The notes under the pieces were generated by a model, which made no database searches, had not been told where the DNA came from, and worked only from the letters and a program-made list of their open reading frames with translations. From contig VZRN01005010.1 in NCBI GenBank assembly GCA_013397935.1, positions 4,120,410-4,184,409 on the forward strand: a stretch of 64,000 nt of DNA, in the 5' to 3' direction. Source of the DNA: Dasyornis broadbenti (lineage: Eukaryota; Chordata; Aves; Passeriformes; Dasyornithidae). This document shows positions 12,560 through 24,567 of the stretch, piece by piece. Within the stretch, counting starts at the first letter, position 1. The number at the start of each line of letters is the position of its first letter. The position numbers and the translations under genes were made by a program.

Positions 12560-12760
12560 GAGCTGTGCACCCTATCCAAACGGATAACTAATTAATCCTC
12601 GTTTATAAGAATATATACCTTTACAGTTAATCCATTAGTTATGGGCGCATATTCTTATGAGAATAAATTTTAATGACCTATTGTCAGTCAAGGAATGCCA
12701 TGCACATAGGGTTTTCCTAGCAGCACTTTGGATATTGCATGAATTCTTTCTAATGCTACG
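12560..12760. promoter_or_regulatory. Candidate conserved regulatory element in intron 5
   Basis: This AT-rich block holds a homeodomain core TAATTA (12589-12594), two Otx/Pitx-type TAATCC sites (12593-12598 and 12628-12633), a small TATCC/GGATA inverted pair and a perfect 10-bp inverted repeat (12605-12614 with 12649-12658). It is repeat-free to my eye. The enhancer reading is inference: vertebrate GLI3 introns are known to carry conserved enhancers, but conservation of this segment has not been tested. Confidence 0.25.
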
Positions 12761-15700
12761 CTTTTTGTTTTAGCAAAAGTATTTAAAAAAAAAAATATTT
12801 TGAGGAAAAAATTTGAATGCTCAGAAAGGCAAGTTTTGACTTCAGGAGCTTTGGAACTTTAGATATAGGGTAAACATGATAGAGTTATAATGTAATGGCA
12901 TCTATTGGGAAAACTCTTGCGATGTACATTTGGGCTTTTTTACAGGAGCTAATATGCAGAACACCTTGCTAGCCTCAATACTCTTCAGGTCACATTCCTG
13001 CAGTATTTCATTTATGCTTAAGGTATGTTCCAGTGGCACACAAAGGAAGGTGTGAAGGAAACCACGTATCACAGAACCTTATGATATTAAGCTGTATACA
13101 GTCGTGGTCTCAGGTATACCACACTGAATTCACTTGCAAAGATGTAGGCACATAATGCTCTCTGAGATACACTGGGGTATCTGACCCAACACCCAGCTGA
13201 CACTCCAGAAAGGCAGAGACCTTCCAGAGGTAGGTAGAAGGTAGAATTTGGTTTCAGATTCTGGCACCTAAATGTAGATGTGTACAGTATAGAAATCTGT
13301 GATCTTGCTATGCTCTTCAGCCATTGTAGTCCAGTGAGTTATAGGTAGTGCAGGCAGTGAAGCCTTGAGGAACTATTCAGATCCCCAACAAATGGACACT
13401 CGCATATTAGCAGTTGAGTGTGGAGCTCTGTCATAACTGTGATGGTGCTAAGATTTGTCTGTCTACAGAGCAGGTGTTTGGTGTCAGTTCAGGTCTGTGA
13501 AATGCCCTGCCTCAACTCCACCTGCCACTCAGAAAGACACTTTTCTCCTGTAAGCTTTTGTAGGTAGCTTGGATACTCCCAAGCTTTCAGATGGCATGAG
13601 ACACTCAGGTGTGGACAACACAGCTGAGTACTCTCTGTTTCAATTCACTTTCCCCGAGCTTTGATTGCTGACTGTATACACAGCCTTAATCTGTCATAAG
13701 TACATGCTAAACTTACTAGCTTAAGCATCTTTCTTCAGGTTTTAAACAAACACGTTACTTCACACTTCTGTAGGCTCACAGCTCATCTTTGATCAGTTAC
13801 TACAGCCCTGGTGTTGTGCAGCATCCACTGAAAATACAGTAACTTGATTAAAGCATTGGAGATATCTCAGTCAAACAGCATGCTGTTGAAAAGCTGCAGG
13901 TTTGTTCCCTGGAATCCATAGTCTCTTGTATGATCAATCAGGTATGCAATGAAATGCCATCTTCAGATGTGGGTTCCTGAGATCCGAAAATCTGAATCAT
14001 GGCTTGAGAACTGCTAAAATGCAACTAAAACTCTCCTGTAGTTTAAAGGGGTACATGCATATGATATACCAATAACATAATGGACACCATGGCCTAAGTC
14101 ATACAACATTTGAACTATGAAAACTTGGAAGTTGTTGTTGCTCTTCTGAAAGTCATAGCAAGATTTCTCTCGCTATCCTAATTACTTTAGGACAGTTAGA
14201 TAATTAGATGAGTGTATTATTGGGCTCAGTCTGTCAATCCACAGATCTGGGGATGGCCAGGAGCCAAAACAATCTGGAACATAACTCTCGTTACTTCACC
14301 TTACCCAGCAGATTTGGTGGGCCAGGAGTGTCTGAGGACTCCTCCAAAGGTTTGAAGCAGGGGTAAGGATGGAGTTGTTGGTGTGTGTAAAGGAGAGTGC
14401 TCCAATGAAGCTCAGCAGTGCCTGTTGTGCAGAAGCAAATGCTTCTTCCACTTGTAGAAAAACAGCAATGAAGCTGAAGCTACCCAGGAATAAACAGGAG
14501 AAAATTCAGGGCTGTGGGCCTTCCCGTTTACTCTTCATTTACCCTTCATGCAATACATCATTAAGTAGGCTAATTTTATATGTATGAGGAGGTAGTAAGG
14601 AATGATCTTTAAAGAGCACCAGAGCATTTCTTGGCATATGGAACATTTAGTAATGCAATTATGTGTTCACTATGTTTTCTGCAGCAGTTAATTTTAAACT
14701 TTGCAGCCAATGTTACTGTTAGTTAACCCAGAGACTTATGTCAGAAAGCTCAGGAAGTGTTTTCAGTGTGTCTGGAAATGTACCATGGTTGCCTACTACT
14801 GTAAAACATTAAAATCAGTGATTCAGTGTGAGTTACCCATCTTTTAAAATCTGGTCTGAATAATTTCCTTACCATTTCACAGAAGGTGGAAAGATTGTAT
14901 TTAATTGTGAGATCAATTTGTAATTTGGAAAAAATACTGACAGCCTTTAATTTACCTCATCTCATTTTTTTATGCCATTCCTATTCCTGTTTGATGTACT
15001 TCTATTTTTCAGAACCCTTCCTTACATGTTATATTTAACATTTTAACATCAAAACCACATTCTTTCATTTATTTTGGTAGTAATAAAGGCAGATTATACA
15101 CTTCAGTAATTTGTTGATAAATAAACTTTTCTCCAAATTCCAGTACCATGCTTATGTTCAAAAGAACATAAAAAGTGTAAGTCTTGATTCTTTGTTTCTA
15201 AGCTTTGCATTTAGGATCTGATGCTCTAATGAAAATATAAATTATCTCTTTAGTAGTGCTGTGTAGGTAACAATATTCAAAGAATTTCAGCCTAAAATTT
15301 TGTTTTCATTCAAAATTCAGTTGCTGCGATTAAAGAAAAATCTCTTTAAATTATGTGAAAGAATATAAAAATAATGTGGTGTAGCCAGTTTGTGGCACAG
15401 CCCATTAACCTAAGAGACCCGAAGTGTTTTAGGCAAACTTGCATACCATCTTGTGACCAGAGTGTAAACTGTTTTGCAAGTGGGACAGGGAGAGAGCAGA
15501 GAGAAGGGCTATTCACCTCAGGTTTCATGGCAAGTCAGAGTCAGGATCAAGGAGAAGGACCCCAGATTATTTTATGAGTACTTCTTAGAGAAGCTCATGA
15601 AATTACCCTCTACCTTCAGTAGCATCTGAAGCCTGCTGAGAGGAGATGATCTTAAAATGATGTCAATTTTTGTGTTTGTCCAGGGTTGCCCATTAGTTGA

Positions 15701-16322
15701 AGGCCTGCTTGAAAGTTGGAGGGAAACAGGAAGCTCTCATCATTTTTACATGAGAGAACAGCTAGAATAAGTCATTATCAGAGGACTGCACCACAATAAC
15801 CTCACTGATGGGATGTAGAGTCTATCCAGTCTGTGGCTTTGACTCTGCAAACAAGCTTGCGTGTCAGATACATTTGTACATGAACTTTGAAGGATGGGAT
15901 GGTCACATTCATTGACTCCGGTCTGTCCTCCTAAAAAACTAACCCTGTGTTGTTCATGGACAGCTATTACTTGTCCTGGAATCATGATTTACCTTTCTTT
16001 GCTCCTAAGCATAGACATAGAGGGACACAGTGAGGGAGAATCTTCTAGTCCCCTAAGCAGAGACTCCAGACATTTAAATGCTTATGGCAGTTCAGCTGCA
16101 TTGTTACCTTAGAGATGGATTCCTTTGGGCCAGGGATGAGGTAAATGGGGAAAAAAAATGCTAGGAAGGTTTTCCTGCTTTTTTATTTTTAAAATCATGC
16201 TAGTTTCCATTGCTGTCAGCCTGTCACTTTTTTAGTCACTTAATAATAAATACAAAAATATGAGATCATCAAGCTCATTAATATTTTATGCCTTGCTGTT
16301 TTTTTGAAGGGTGTCTTTACAG

Positions 16323-16354
16323 TACCACTGGTTGAAATATATTGACCAGTGGTA
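16323..16354. other. Perfect 10-bp inverted repeat (hairpin) upstream of exon 6
   Basis: TACCACTGGT at 16323-16332 is followed 12 bases later by its exact reverse complement ACCAGTGGTA at 16345-16354. The pre-mRNA could form a 10-bp stem with a 12-nt AU-rich loop, and a G-U pair could extend the stem inward. It sits 134 bp before exon 6, close enough to influence branch-point or acceptor use. A role as RNA structure or as a paired protein-binding site is inference. Confidence 0.5.
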
Positions 16355-16488
16355 GCATACGGCAGATGTTGCATTACATTAAAAAATAAACAAGCTATTT
16401 TAATAGCCAGGGAAACCGGCAGCGTGATAAAACTTTCCTACTTGTTTATCTTACGTCATTAACGGTACTTTTATGTTGTTTTTTTTAG

Positions 16489-16635
16489 CTCCACATGCTG
16501 GCGTCAGTCCAGCTGAATATTATCATCAGATGGCTCTGTTGGCAGGCCAGCGCAGCCCATACGCAGACATCATTCCTTCAGCTGCCACTGCAGGAGCCGG
16601 GGCTCTTCATATGGAATATCTTCATGCCATGGATA
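16489..16635 (+). CDS. GLI3: GLI3 exon 6 (partial CDS)
   Basis: This exon encodes about 49 residues of the GLI3 N-terminal region. The acceptor is a T run ending ttttttag (to 16488); the donor is gtgagt from 16636. The last base of exon 5 (g) plus the first two bases here (ct) give Ala, and the frame continues PHAGVSPAEYYHQMALLAGQ, RSPYADIIPSAATAGAGA and LHMEYLHAMD, then one base of a Ser codon. These match GLI3 closely and differ from the GLI2 counterpart. The exon is 147 bp, phase 1 at both ends, so skipping it would keep the frame and remove 49 codons. Its length equals the human exon as I recall it. Read-through would stop within nine codons (to 16661). Confidence 0.97.
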
Positions 16636-18084
16636 GTGAGTGGTATTTTCTAGAAATATAGACAGTTCTACAAAGGGAACCACGTGGGCTGTTCATGGTC
16701 TGACCCAAAAGGCCTCTGTGCCGCTAGAGAAGTGGGAGTCAACCTAAGCCTCCTCCTGAGGCTGGAGGGCCAGAAAATTGATTGCCAAATGCACAAGGGT
16801 TATGTCAAGCCTAAAAGTAAACTTTGAAAGAAAGTAGGGAGAGAAGCAGGACTGCTCCTGAAAGCAGGTTATAAATTTTATTTCTAGCAGGGCTTGAGTG
16901 CTTTTGAAAATGTCCTTTTCTATTTGCAATCAGTAACTCACTTTCATAGTTAGGTTGAGTATTTCCCTGATGAGCTCTCTGTTAATAGAAGGTTTACATC
17001 TGTTTTTCTGTTAGGAGAGCATGCCCTTCACCTTTTAGAGAGTGCTAGCTGTGCTTACAAGTTGTGTATCATAGACCAATAGACCAGAGATCACTTGTAA
17101 AGTGAAGCAGTTTGCTGAATTCTCAAGGATCCTGACTTAGTTTTCCATAATATTAAGAGCCTTCTTTATCCGCTTAGCATCTTTCAGTCCTCTAATCTGT
17201 CTCTGTTTCTCTGTTGAAGGAGGAAAAGAGAGGACCCCATCCCAAACTGCTTGCTACTGCTGCTTTTGATCAACCAGAAGGGATTATGCAGAGCATTCCC
17301 CTCTAGTCACAGATGCTTGCATACTTTTCAGGATGTACTCTATTCCTTCCAATGAGGGAAATAAAAAATGGTGACAAGAAAAGGTGGTGATGTTGACTCT
17401 TGCTTGGTAGTACAGACCAATACAATAGTATTAGACCATCTGGTTTTCCTGTAGAATTTTAAACTTTTTGATTGCATACAATTTCTTCTTCCTGCTGTTG
17501 GCTGCACACCATAGTCGGTGATCTCAAGGAGTGTGGGAGTTGGGAGGTTTACCTCTGGAGCATGTGGGAATATAGATAGCTAGCCCTGCAGAATACATGC
17601 CTTGGAGTGTGAAGTTGACTGACCAATAACTTTTACAGAAATCAGGCAAGACAGATAGTTGTGAAACTGGACAGGAAAGCTATTTTTGTTCTGTTTCCTT
17701 GCTGATGAAGGATTTTTTTTTATTCAGTTTCTATTATCAGTCTCACTGCCTTGGTAGCATGCATAAAGAATTTACAGTAAAGTACCTTGAGCCCACTGCA
17801 GAAACACAATAAACTCATACAGGTAGTCTGGACTTAAACCAGAAATTAATGTGCAAACTTCAGTACTTGAAAACTTAAGAATATGACACTTCCTGATTTG
17901 GATTTTGAGAGGAATAGGGGGAGATGAGGCACGCTCATTGCTAAAGCATTGAATGCATATTAATGATATCTTGCAGAAGGGAAACTGTTACGTGTGGTTC
18001 AGGTAATGTAAATTTGCTGCTGTGTTTCAGTTTGCAAGGACAAATCCCCAGCTTGTATGAATGGGCATGGCTTCATTGAAAAGG

Positions 18085-18172
18085 ATCATAGACTCCTAGA
18101 ATAGTTTGGGTTGGAAGGGAGTTTTAAAGGTCATCTAGTCCAACTTCCCTTGCAATGAGCAGGGATATTTTA
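18085..18172 (-). mobile_element. CR1 LINE 3' end fragment (minus strand)
   Basis: The stretch beginning atcatagac and continuing gtttgggttggaaggga, then aaaggtcatctagtccaac and gcaatgagcaggga, is the reverse complement of the well-known 3' end of avian CR1 LINEs, which end in repeats of ATTCTATGAT. The element's 3' terminus is therefore at the left (18085) and only its last ~90 bp are recognisable. CR1 copies are usually truncated at the 5' end. This is one of the best avian or reptilian markers in the window. Confidence 0.88.
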
Positions 18173-18479
18173 AATTTTCAAGGGTTTTGGTTCCTACTGT
18201 GAGACTGTGTCTGAATGCATGTAAGTAGCAGTACCAAACCACATACTTGGATGCAGATTTGATCAAATGGGTTTATTCAGCTTTTAGAAAGGTGGATAGT
18301 CATATGTACGCCAGAAAACTTAAGAAAAACAGAAGATTTTGCAGTATTCATACAAATAATGGCATTTGCATAAGGATCTTAATGTGTTAGTAGAAATTGT
18401 GTATGCTGTAATCTACACAGAATTGCAGCTTTTGCATCCCAAGAATGTTATCACTTCTTACTTAACAGGAAATGTTTTG

Positions 18480-19080
18480 ACCTTTGCCCATAATTTCAGC
18501 CCATTCATAAAAGGTACCTAAACACCATCTTTAGTAAGGATATTTGTGTTCACCAGCTCTTGCTATATTTGAAATGCACACTTTAATTTGTTTTGTGTTG
18601 TTTTTAAAAATTAGGATCACACATTTGAGATTAATTATACCAGCAGCTTTTCAATTAAGCATTATTTCAGAGTTAGAAACAAAAAATGTGTAGCACTATT
18701 ATGCAAATGGGTTATTTTTAAACTGTAAATAGAGAATTAAAATAAGAGTGAATCCTAGTAAGGTCACTCAGCTCACCTTCTGTATTTGATGAGAATGTGT
18801 TTAGTCAGGCAATAGCTGCTTTTATCTAAATAGAGTATGAAGTTACCCTTTTACTTTGTAAAAACTAATTAAAACTATCTTAACTTGCATGGGTATACAG
18901 TAAATTAATTGTCATTAAGGAGGAATCTGAATGTCCTATCATTCATCATGCTAAAGAAAACCCCTTTCTTCTTTGTCAGATTTTTAGATTAGAGACGAGA
19001 ACAAAACAATTAGCAGGAAGCTGATATTAAGATTTTAAAAGCAACAATAAGAATGCCCATGTATGCATTTAATAACAAAG
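18480..19080. promoter_or_regulatory. Candidate conserved regulatory element in intron 6
   Basis: This repeat-free AT-rich segment holds a perfect octamer ATGCAAAT (18701-18708) and several ATTA/TAAT homeodomain cores. It lies in a GLI3 intron, where developmental enhancers are known in other vertebrates. There is no direct sign of conservation in a single sequence, so the call is weak. Confidence 0.2.
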
Positions 19081-20190
19081 TACAGTGATCAGTGCAAAGC
19101 AGTGCCATTTGTTTGGATCTTTCTTCTTAAGGATTTGTATGGTGATCTTAAAAGTAGTCTTTTGCCTTTGCCCCGTCTTGTCAAAGGAAACAGAAGACAC
19201 ATGAGTGGTTTCCCTCATTATCGGCTATCAAATTCTGAGCAAGTTGACTCAACTGACTGAAAGGCTGCTGCTCATTTATTCCACGCAACAACCAAATAGA
19301 TACAAGCAAGACATTGTTCTTCTTTTGTGAAGCAAGTCTGTCTCCTAATTGTATGTATGCTTATACAGCATCTAGCACAGAAATTTTGAATTTCCATCCG
19401 CTCCTGTAGTGCAAATAATTACTCCCAACATCAGCATGCAATGAGCTCCAAAGCATATTACATACAGTTTGTGCAGTTTGGGGACTTCTGTTTTGCACTG
19501 TGGTGCTGGAAAACTGTTTTCAAATGGGGATGATAAGAGTTGGAGAATTGTTAATCTTACCTAAATCTTACCTAAAGAGCAGTGGATTTATTGAAGCTCT
19601 GAATTTCACTGACTATGAACTAATACATTGCAGAAGAATAAGGCCAAGATTATGCATGCTTAATTGTAATCTTTCTTCACCCTGTCATAAGAGACATGAA
19701 AACTGGACCAAAATTTTCTTTTGCTGCTATAAAGCTTTTCTACAGTTTTGGTGGACAGAGACCCTGAGCAAATCTTGCCATCTTCTTGCTTGTCAGGTTT
19801 GCTACCTTTTAAGCATAGCATCCAAATAAGAGCGGAGCAGATGCGGAAGGTATTGACAGTACCACAGTAGCAACAACTGAAACTGCTTGTTGTGGCTGTG
19901 AATGTACTGTATGCCAAAACTGTCTTTAAGCACTAAAACAATTTTAAAAATCACCATCTTTTGGCTTTGATAGTTGCATTTTTCGCTTGGGGAATATGTT
20001 CTACTCTCTTAAATGGTCTTCAGTGGAACACAAGCGTGTTCCCTGAGGTTTCAAGATTCCCCCCACGATTATTAATATCCTCATTCAGAATAGGAGGTGT
20101 CTCTTTTTCATGGGTATTTGGTATTGACCTACTTCTTTTGGCATTAGAGACACTGACAGTAACCCAGCTGACCCATAGAGTTTGGCCAGC

Positions 20191-20745
20191 TGTGGTGCAT
20201 TGACCTTAGCTGGATGCCAGATGCCCACCAAGCTGCACTATCACTCCTCGGCTGGACATGGGAGAGAAAACTGCATGGAAAACAACTCATAGGTTGAGAT
20301 AAGGCAGTTTACTCAAGCAAAAGTGAAAGATTGCATGTGCAGAAGCAAAAAGAAAACAAAAATTTTTATTCTCTACTTCTCACCAACAAGCGAGGTCCGT
20401 CCACTGCCTGGGAAGCGGGGGTTGTTGCTCCAGAAGACAGGCATCCTAAATAACAAATGCTTCCTAGCCCCCTTCTTTTCTTAGCCTTTATGTCTGAGCT
20501 GACCTCATGTGGTATGGAATATCCCTTTGGTCCATTTGGGTCAGCTGGCCTGGTTGTGTCCCCTCCCAGGATCCTGCCCATCTCTGGCCTACTGACGGGG
20601 GGGAATGTTGGAGAGACAGCGCTGATGCTGTGCCAGCACTGCTCAGCAGCAACCAAAACTCCTTTGCAGCTTCCAATGCAAAGCACAGCACTGTGAGGGC
20701 TGTGGTGGGAAAAATGAGCGCCATCTCAGCCAGACCCAAACCCCA
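20191..20745 (-). mobile_element. Degraded avian ERV LTR (minus strand), copy 1
   Basis: Read on the minus strand this is a solo long terminal repeat of an endogenous retrovirus. The right end resembles the family's start (reverse complement of ctcagccagacccaaacc). The middle has the conserved stretch tatggaatatccctttgg followed by a GGGTCAGCTG block, and the left end (tgtggtgcattgacc) corresponds to the family's 3' end. The same blocks occur in the opposite orientation at 60971-61549. I recognise the family as an ERVL-type LTR widespread in birds; the class is from memory. Ends are approximate, no clear target duplication is visible, and divergence is high, so it is old. Open frames over it, including a 141-aa one, are accidental. 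Confidence 0.8.
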
Positions 20746-21066
20746 GCCCAAAGAGTTAAGCCAGAGTGAGAAGCTTTGGACTGGATTTGATTTCTGTTTG
20801 TCAGGGACAGTTGCAGAATGCGGGTGGAGGATCAAAGCCATTTGTTTTTCTCTCATGCTGATGACAGATTTATCATTTTGAAAACTAGGACAAAATTTAT
20901 GATAAACTTTCATAAAGTGAAAACAAAGTTTTTACACATCTGTAAACAGAAGCCAGAAGGAAAAGAAAGAAAGAAAAAAGCTTCAACTTTAACACCCTCT
21001 ACCCCCACCCCAAATGTCCCATGTTCACAGCCTCCAATAAAAACTAGTGCCTGAGATATGTTCAAA

Positions 21067-21135
21067 GAAGTTTGATTTAGAGGGAGGGAATAAAGGATTT
21101 GATGAAGTTTGATTTAAAGGGATGGAATAAATGAT
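21067..21135. repeat. 37-bp tandem duplication, about 1.8 copies
   Basis: The block beginning gaagtttgattta at 21067 recurs at 21104 with few differences, through ggaataaa in both copies. The period is 37 bp. It looks like a local duplication with no recognised function. Confidence 0.8.
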
Positions 21136-24100
21136 ACATGTCTGAAGATTGCCTTATAAATGATTAAGCAATGCTAAAAACTTCAACTCAGAAATCAAAT
21201 TCATGGGCAAATTTGCTGGATGGCATATTCCATTTTTGAAATTTATGATGGAGATAGATATCTGTTATTTTAGAATTGATCTCCACCTCAGAATAAGATC
21301 TTTTCTTCTGACATCTGCTGGATTTTTTGTCGGCACACTCAAGTCTTTACTGTCAACTACTGACTTTTTATTTCTGTAATGTCTACTCCAAAAAGGTGAC
21401 ATTTCTAAGCAAATCTTCACTGTCAGCTTCCATTTGCATGCTTTGCCAAAGCTGATGTTTTTTTATCAGCACTTCCACAGAGGTAAATGGATTTTCAGTG
21501 AATCAGTGTTCCTTCATTTTCTGATTTTAAAACATTATTGAGTAGGGAATGTAATACTTCAGTGGGAGAACACTGTGAACAGATGAACATTTCAAATTGC
21601 TAAATAAATATTGAAGTGTTTGTTTTTAAAATAAATGCTGTGCAAGGCTGAAAAGTTTGGTTTAGTATTCAGAGACACTGGCAAATTGTGACCTATTCCT
21701 TTTCATAGTAGCATACTAACTAAAACTCATGTTATGCTAAATGAATGGTTAAGCAAATGTCCTGTAATGAGTTGCCAGCTCATGCTAAAGACTTTTTAGG
21801 CATGTGAGACCTAATTAAGCCACAAAGATCTGAAAAAAACAGTAATTCCATTTAATTGTATTTTCAGTTTTGAAAGTTGTGGCCCCCCCTTGAAATGAAT
21901 CCCCGTCTCCTGTGGTCAGACTCTGTAGAGCTCTTGCCTGGTCTCAGCTGTTGGCTCCTTCTGTGCAGCAGAAATGTTCCCTATTTCAGGATACTGTTGG
22001 CCCCTTAGGAGGCTGTTCCTGTCCCAGTTAGACGTGGGAAGGGGGGGTTGGGTGGAACTGCCAAATTCCCAGATCTAGATGGAGCCTGAAACAGGTGCTG
22101 CCTGGAGGAAAAGCAGAAGCCTGAGACTACTGTATGTGTGGCTGAAGCCCAAGTTCTGCCCCTCACAGCTGTAAGGAGTGTCTTTCTCGCTGGTCACTGA
22201 TCTGGTGCATCCAGAGCGGTCACAGGGATGCCCTGGCAGCAGCTGGCAGGCGACGGCAAGGTGTAATGAGCAGTGGGCAGAGCTGCAAGAGCCATAGCGT
22301 GACTTAGGAAGGGATTAAGGACATGGCTTCAGTCCAGAAAGGGCAAGGAGGAGGAGAAGAAGGAGGGAAGTCTTTGCAGTTTTTGAGAATCTGCAGGGCA
22401 CTGCAGGAAGTATAATGCCTGTACTTAGCTATGCCCTTGTAAGCCATGATAAAGCACTTGAATTGTATCCTCGTCTGGGGCAAATTACATTACAAGCACT
22501 AACTTCAGAGGCATTGTTTTAATTGACTCTGGCTGAACAGTCAGCAGAGGAGAGTTACAGATGAAAAATGCAAATGCAAATTATTACTACTTTTGTAGTA
22601 CTACTTTTACCATGACATGTATGTTGTATTTCCATGTTAGATACATTGCAGTTTCTTACAGCTGCCAATCGTTGTTGTTTCTTATTTTAACACAAGTAAA
22701 AGATCTCTGCCTTTGAAAGACATGAAGCCCAGCACTAATAAAATATCAAGCAGACACAGTACAATAGCAAGCTCCTAAAAAGGAGATGAAACAGATTACA
22801 TAAAATAGCATGTAATAGGTTTTACGAATAAATAAATGGCTATACTTAAATTTTAAATGATGAATCAAGAGCTTGAATATTCATTGAAAGATTGGAGCCG
22901 TGTGGACTAAAGCTTATTCTAGAGACAGAGCAGGAAGGAACAAAAATCTGTATTACCCAGATGCCAAAACAAAGAAGGACTATAAATGGAGATCTGATCA
23001 CACAGTTGCAAAAGCAATAAAATGGCAACCCTTGACACCATATTAGAATCCTGGCTAGCATGCACAGAAAGAAGGGAAACCCACTCGTGTATGTAAGGAA
23101 AGCCTACTAGCAGATTATAATCCAACTTGACCTTAAGGTGAGTCTAATTAGAGTCAGTTGGGCTCTTCTCCTGGTTAATATTAGACATGTAAACTTAAAT
23201 ACCCTGCAAAGAAATGGTCCTGGACATAAAGACATTAGGAAAGGCAGACTTATACTGGAAGCTTGTGGCCAACTGTGAGTTATTAGCAAGTTACAGAGAA
23301 TATGACGGACTCTGGAAGAAGTAGCTGTAAAGTAGGCATCAAACCCAAGACCTGCATGACCCTGGCTGTCAGGATCATTAAGATTCAGTCCTTTACTACA
23401 GGTTAAAGGGATTAAAAAGGTAGAAGCGGCAGTACTGCTAAAGGAAATTGTTCAGTACGCAGTGGGGAAGCTAATTCTCTCCTTGCTCTCAACCAAGATA
23501 GAAAATAATTAAATAAAGGGAATAAATTTAAGGTGATACATCTTCTGTCAGGACTGCAGAGAGTTGGGATGACATGGTAAAATAGACCAGAAGAAGCAGA
23601 GATTTTCAGAACAGGACATGAAATTTAGAAATGTAATATGCATTTATTTAAGTGATATCTGTATGTTTGCCTTCACTTTGCTGCTTCACAAAAGCCTAAT
23701 CTCTAGTTTTAAAGAAATTTAGCAGTTGTAGGCCCCTATACAGCCCAACAATAGAATATCATGGGATCTTGGACAAATTCAAATAAAGCCTACTGTTTCT
23801 CAGTCTAATGCTCTGAATGTCAATTTGAATTCTGCTGATAGAGCTGGCCCCTTTAGTGTTTGTTTTAGTCCTGATTTTTAGCTTTGCATCAAATATCAAC
23901 CTGGCAGAATTATGGTCAACAAAGGAAAAGCTGCCTCTTCATTTCTATACTGTATTTGACACGTGTAGGTTTGGCTTTATGTATTAAAGTGTTGTGGGTT
24001 TGGGCTTGCTGGTATCCCAGATATGAACCACGGTCTCATTGCTCATGGTTGAATTAATGATGTGAATGTCTAAGAAGCCATCAGATTCATAAATCACCAG

Positions 24101-24365
24101 AAATGAGAGGGATAACTCATAAAAGTCTTTTCCTTTTGTTTAGCAATTTATCATTTTGCTTGCACATTAATAAACAGAAGCTCCCCTGAGGTAAGCCACA
24201 GGAAGAAAGATTTTTCTTCCTAATTTTCCTCAATCGTAGCCAGTAGATCACAAATGAAGAGAGTGGGCTTGTCACAGTGTGCTGGTGTGTCCCTCTACCC
24301 ATCACTGATAACAAATAAATGCAATGAAGTACCCTGGTGGATAATTATTTGTGTTTACATAACAG

Positions 24366-24567
24366 GCGCCAGGTTTCCAAGTCCGAGGTTGTCAGCCAGA
24401 CCAAGCCGAAAGCGCACGTTGTCCATATCCCCCCTATCTGATCACAGCTTTGACCTTCAGACCATGATACGGACGTCTCCAAATTCCTTGGTCACAATTC
24501 TCAATAATTCTCGTAGCAGTTCATCAGCCAGTGGTTCTTACGGCCACTTATCTGCAAGTGCAATAAG
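24366..24567 (+). CDS. GLI3: GLI3 exon 7 (partial CDS, includes SUFU-binding motif)
   Basis: This exon encodes about 67 residues. The acceptor is acataacag (to 24365); the donor is gtaaga from 24568. A Ser codon is completed with the last base of exon 6. The frame then reads ARFPSPRLSARPSRKRTLS, ISPLSDHSFDLQTMIRTSPN, SLVTILNNSRSSSSASG and SYGHLSASAI, ending with two bases of the next Ser codon. The SYGH motif is the established binding site of SUFU, the cytoplasmic inhibitor of GLI proteins. The exon is 202 bp, phase 1 in and phase 2 out, so skipping it alone would shift the frame. Its length equals the human exon as I recall it. Confidence 0.97.
24536..24553 (+). other. GLI3: SUFU-binding motif SYGHLS in GLI3
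   Basis: Codons tct tac ggc cac tta tct encode SYGHLS in the exon 7 frame. SYGH is the known core by which GLI proteins bind SUFU, keeping full-length GLI3 in the cytoplasm and favouring repressor formation. All core residues are intact here. Confidence 0.93.

Larger units (their letters stand above)
11582..16488 (+). other. GLI3: GLI3 intron 5
   Basis: This 4.9-kb phase-1 intron has a gtgggt donor and a T-rich acceptor ending ttttttag at 16488. I recognise no transposon in it. Two parts stand out by base pattern: an AT-rich block around 12560-12760 with TAATTA, two TAATCC sites and a 10-bp inverted repeat, and the last 300 bp before exon 6 with a perfect hairpin at 16323-16354. The open frames inside are short and look like chance. 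Confidence 0.93.
16636..24365 (+). other. GLI3: GLI3 intron 6
   Basis: This 7.7-kb phase-1 intron runs from a gtgagt donor to the acceptor acataacag (24357-24365). It contains a CR1 tail on the minus strand (18085-18172), a degraded LTR on the minus strand (20191-20745) and a 37-bp tandem duplication (21067-21135). Apart from these I see AT-rich sequence with several homeodomain and POU-type sites (18480-19080, 21160-21560, 22568-22581). No coding exon was recognised. The 141-aa minus-strand open frame across the LTR is a by-product of that repeat. Confidence 0.93.

Noticed and set aside
20488..20913. 141-codon minus-strand open frame
   Set aside because: It runs across the degraded LTR (20191-20745), which is non-coding in this family.
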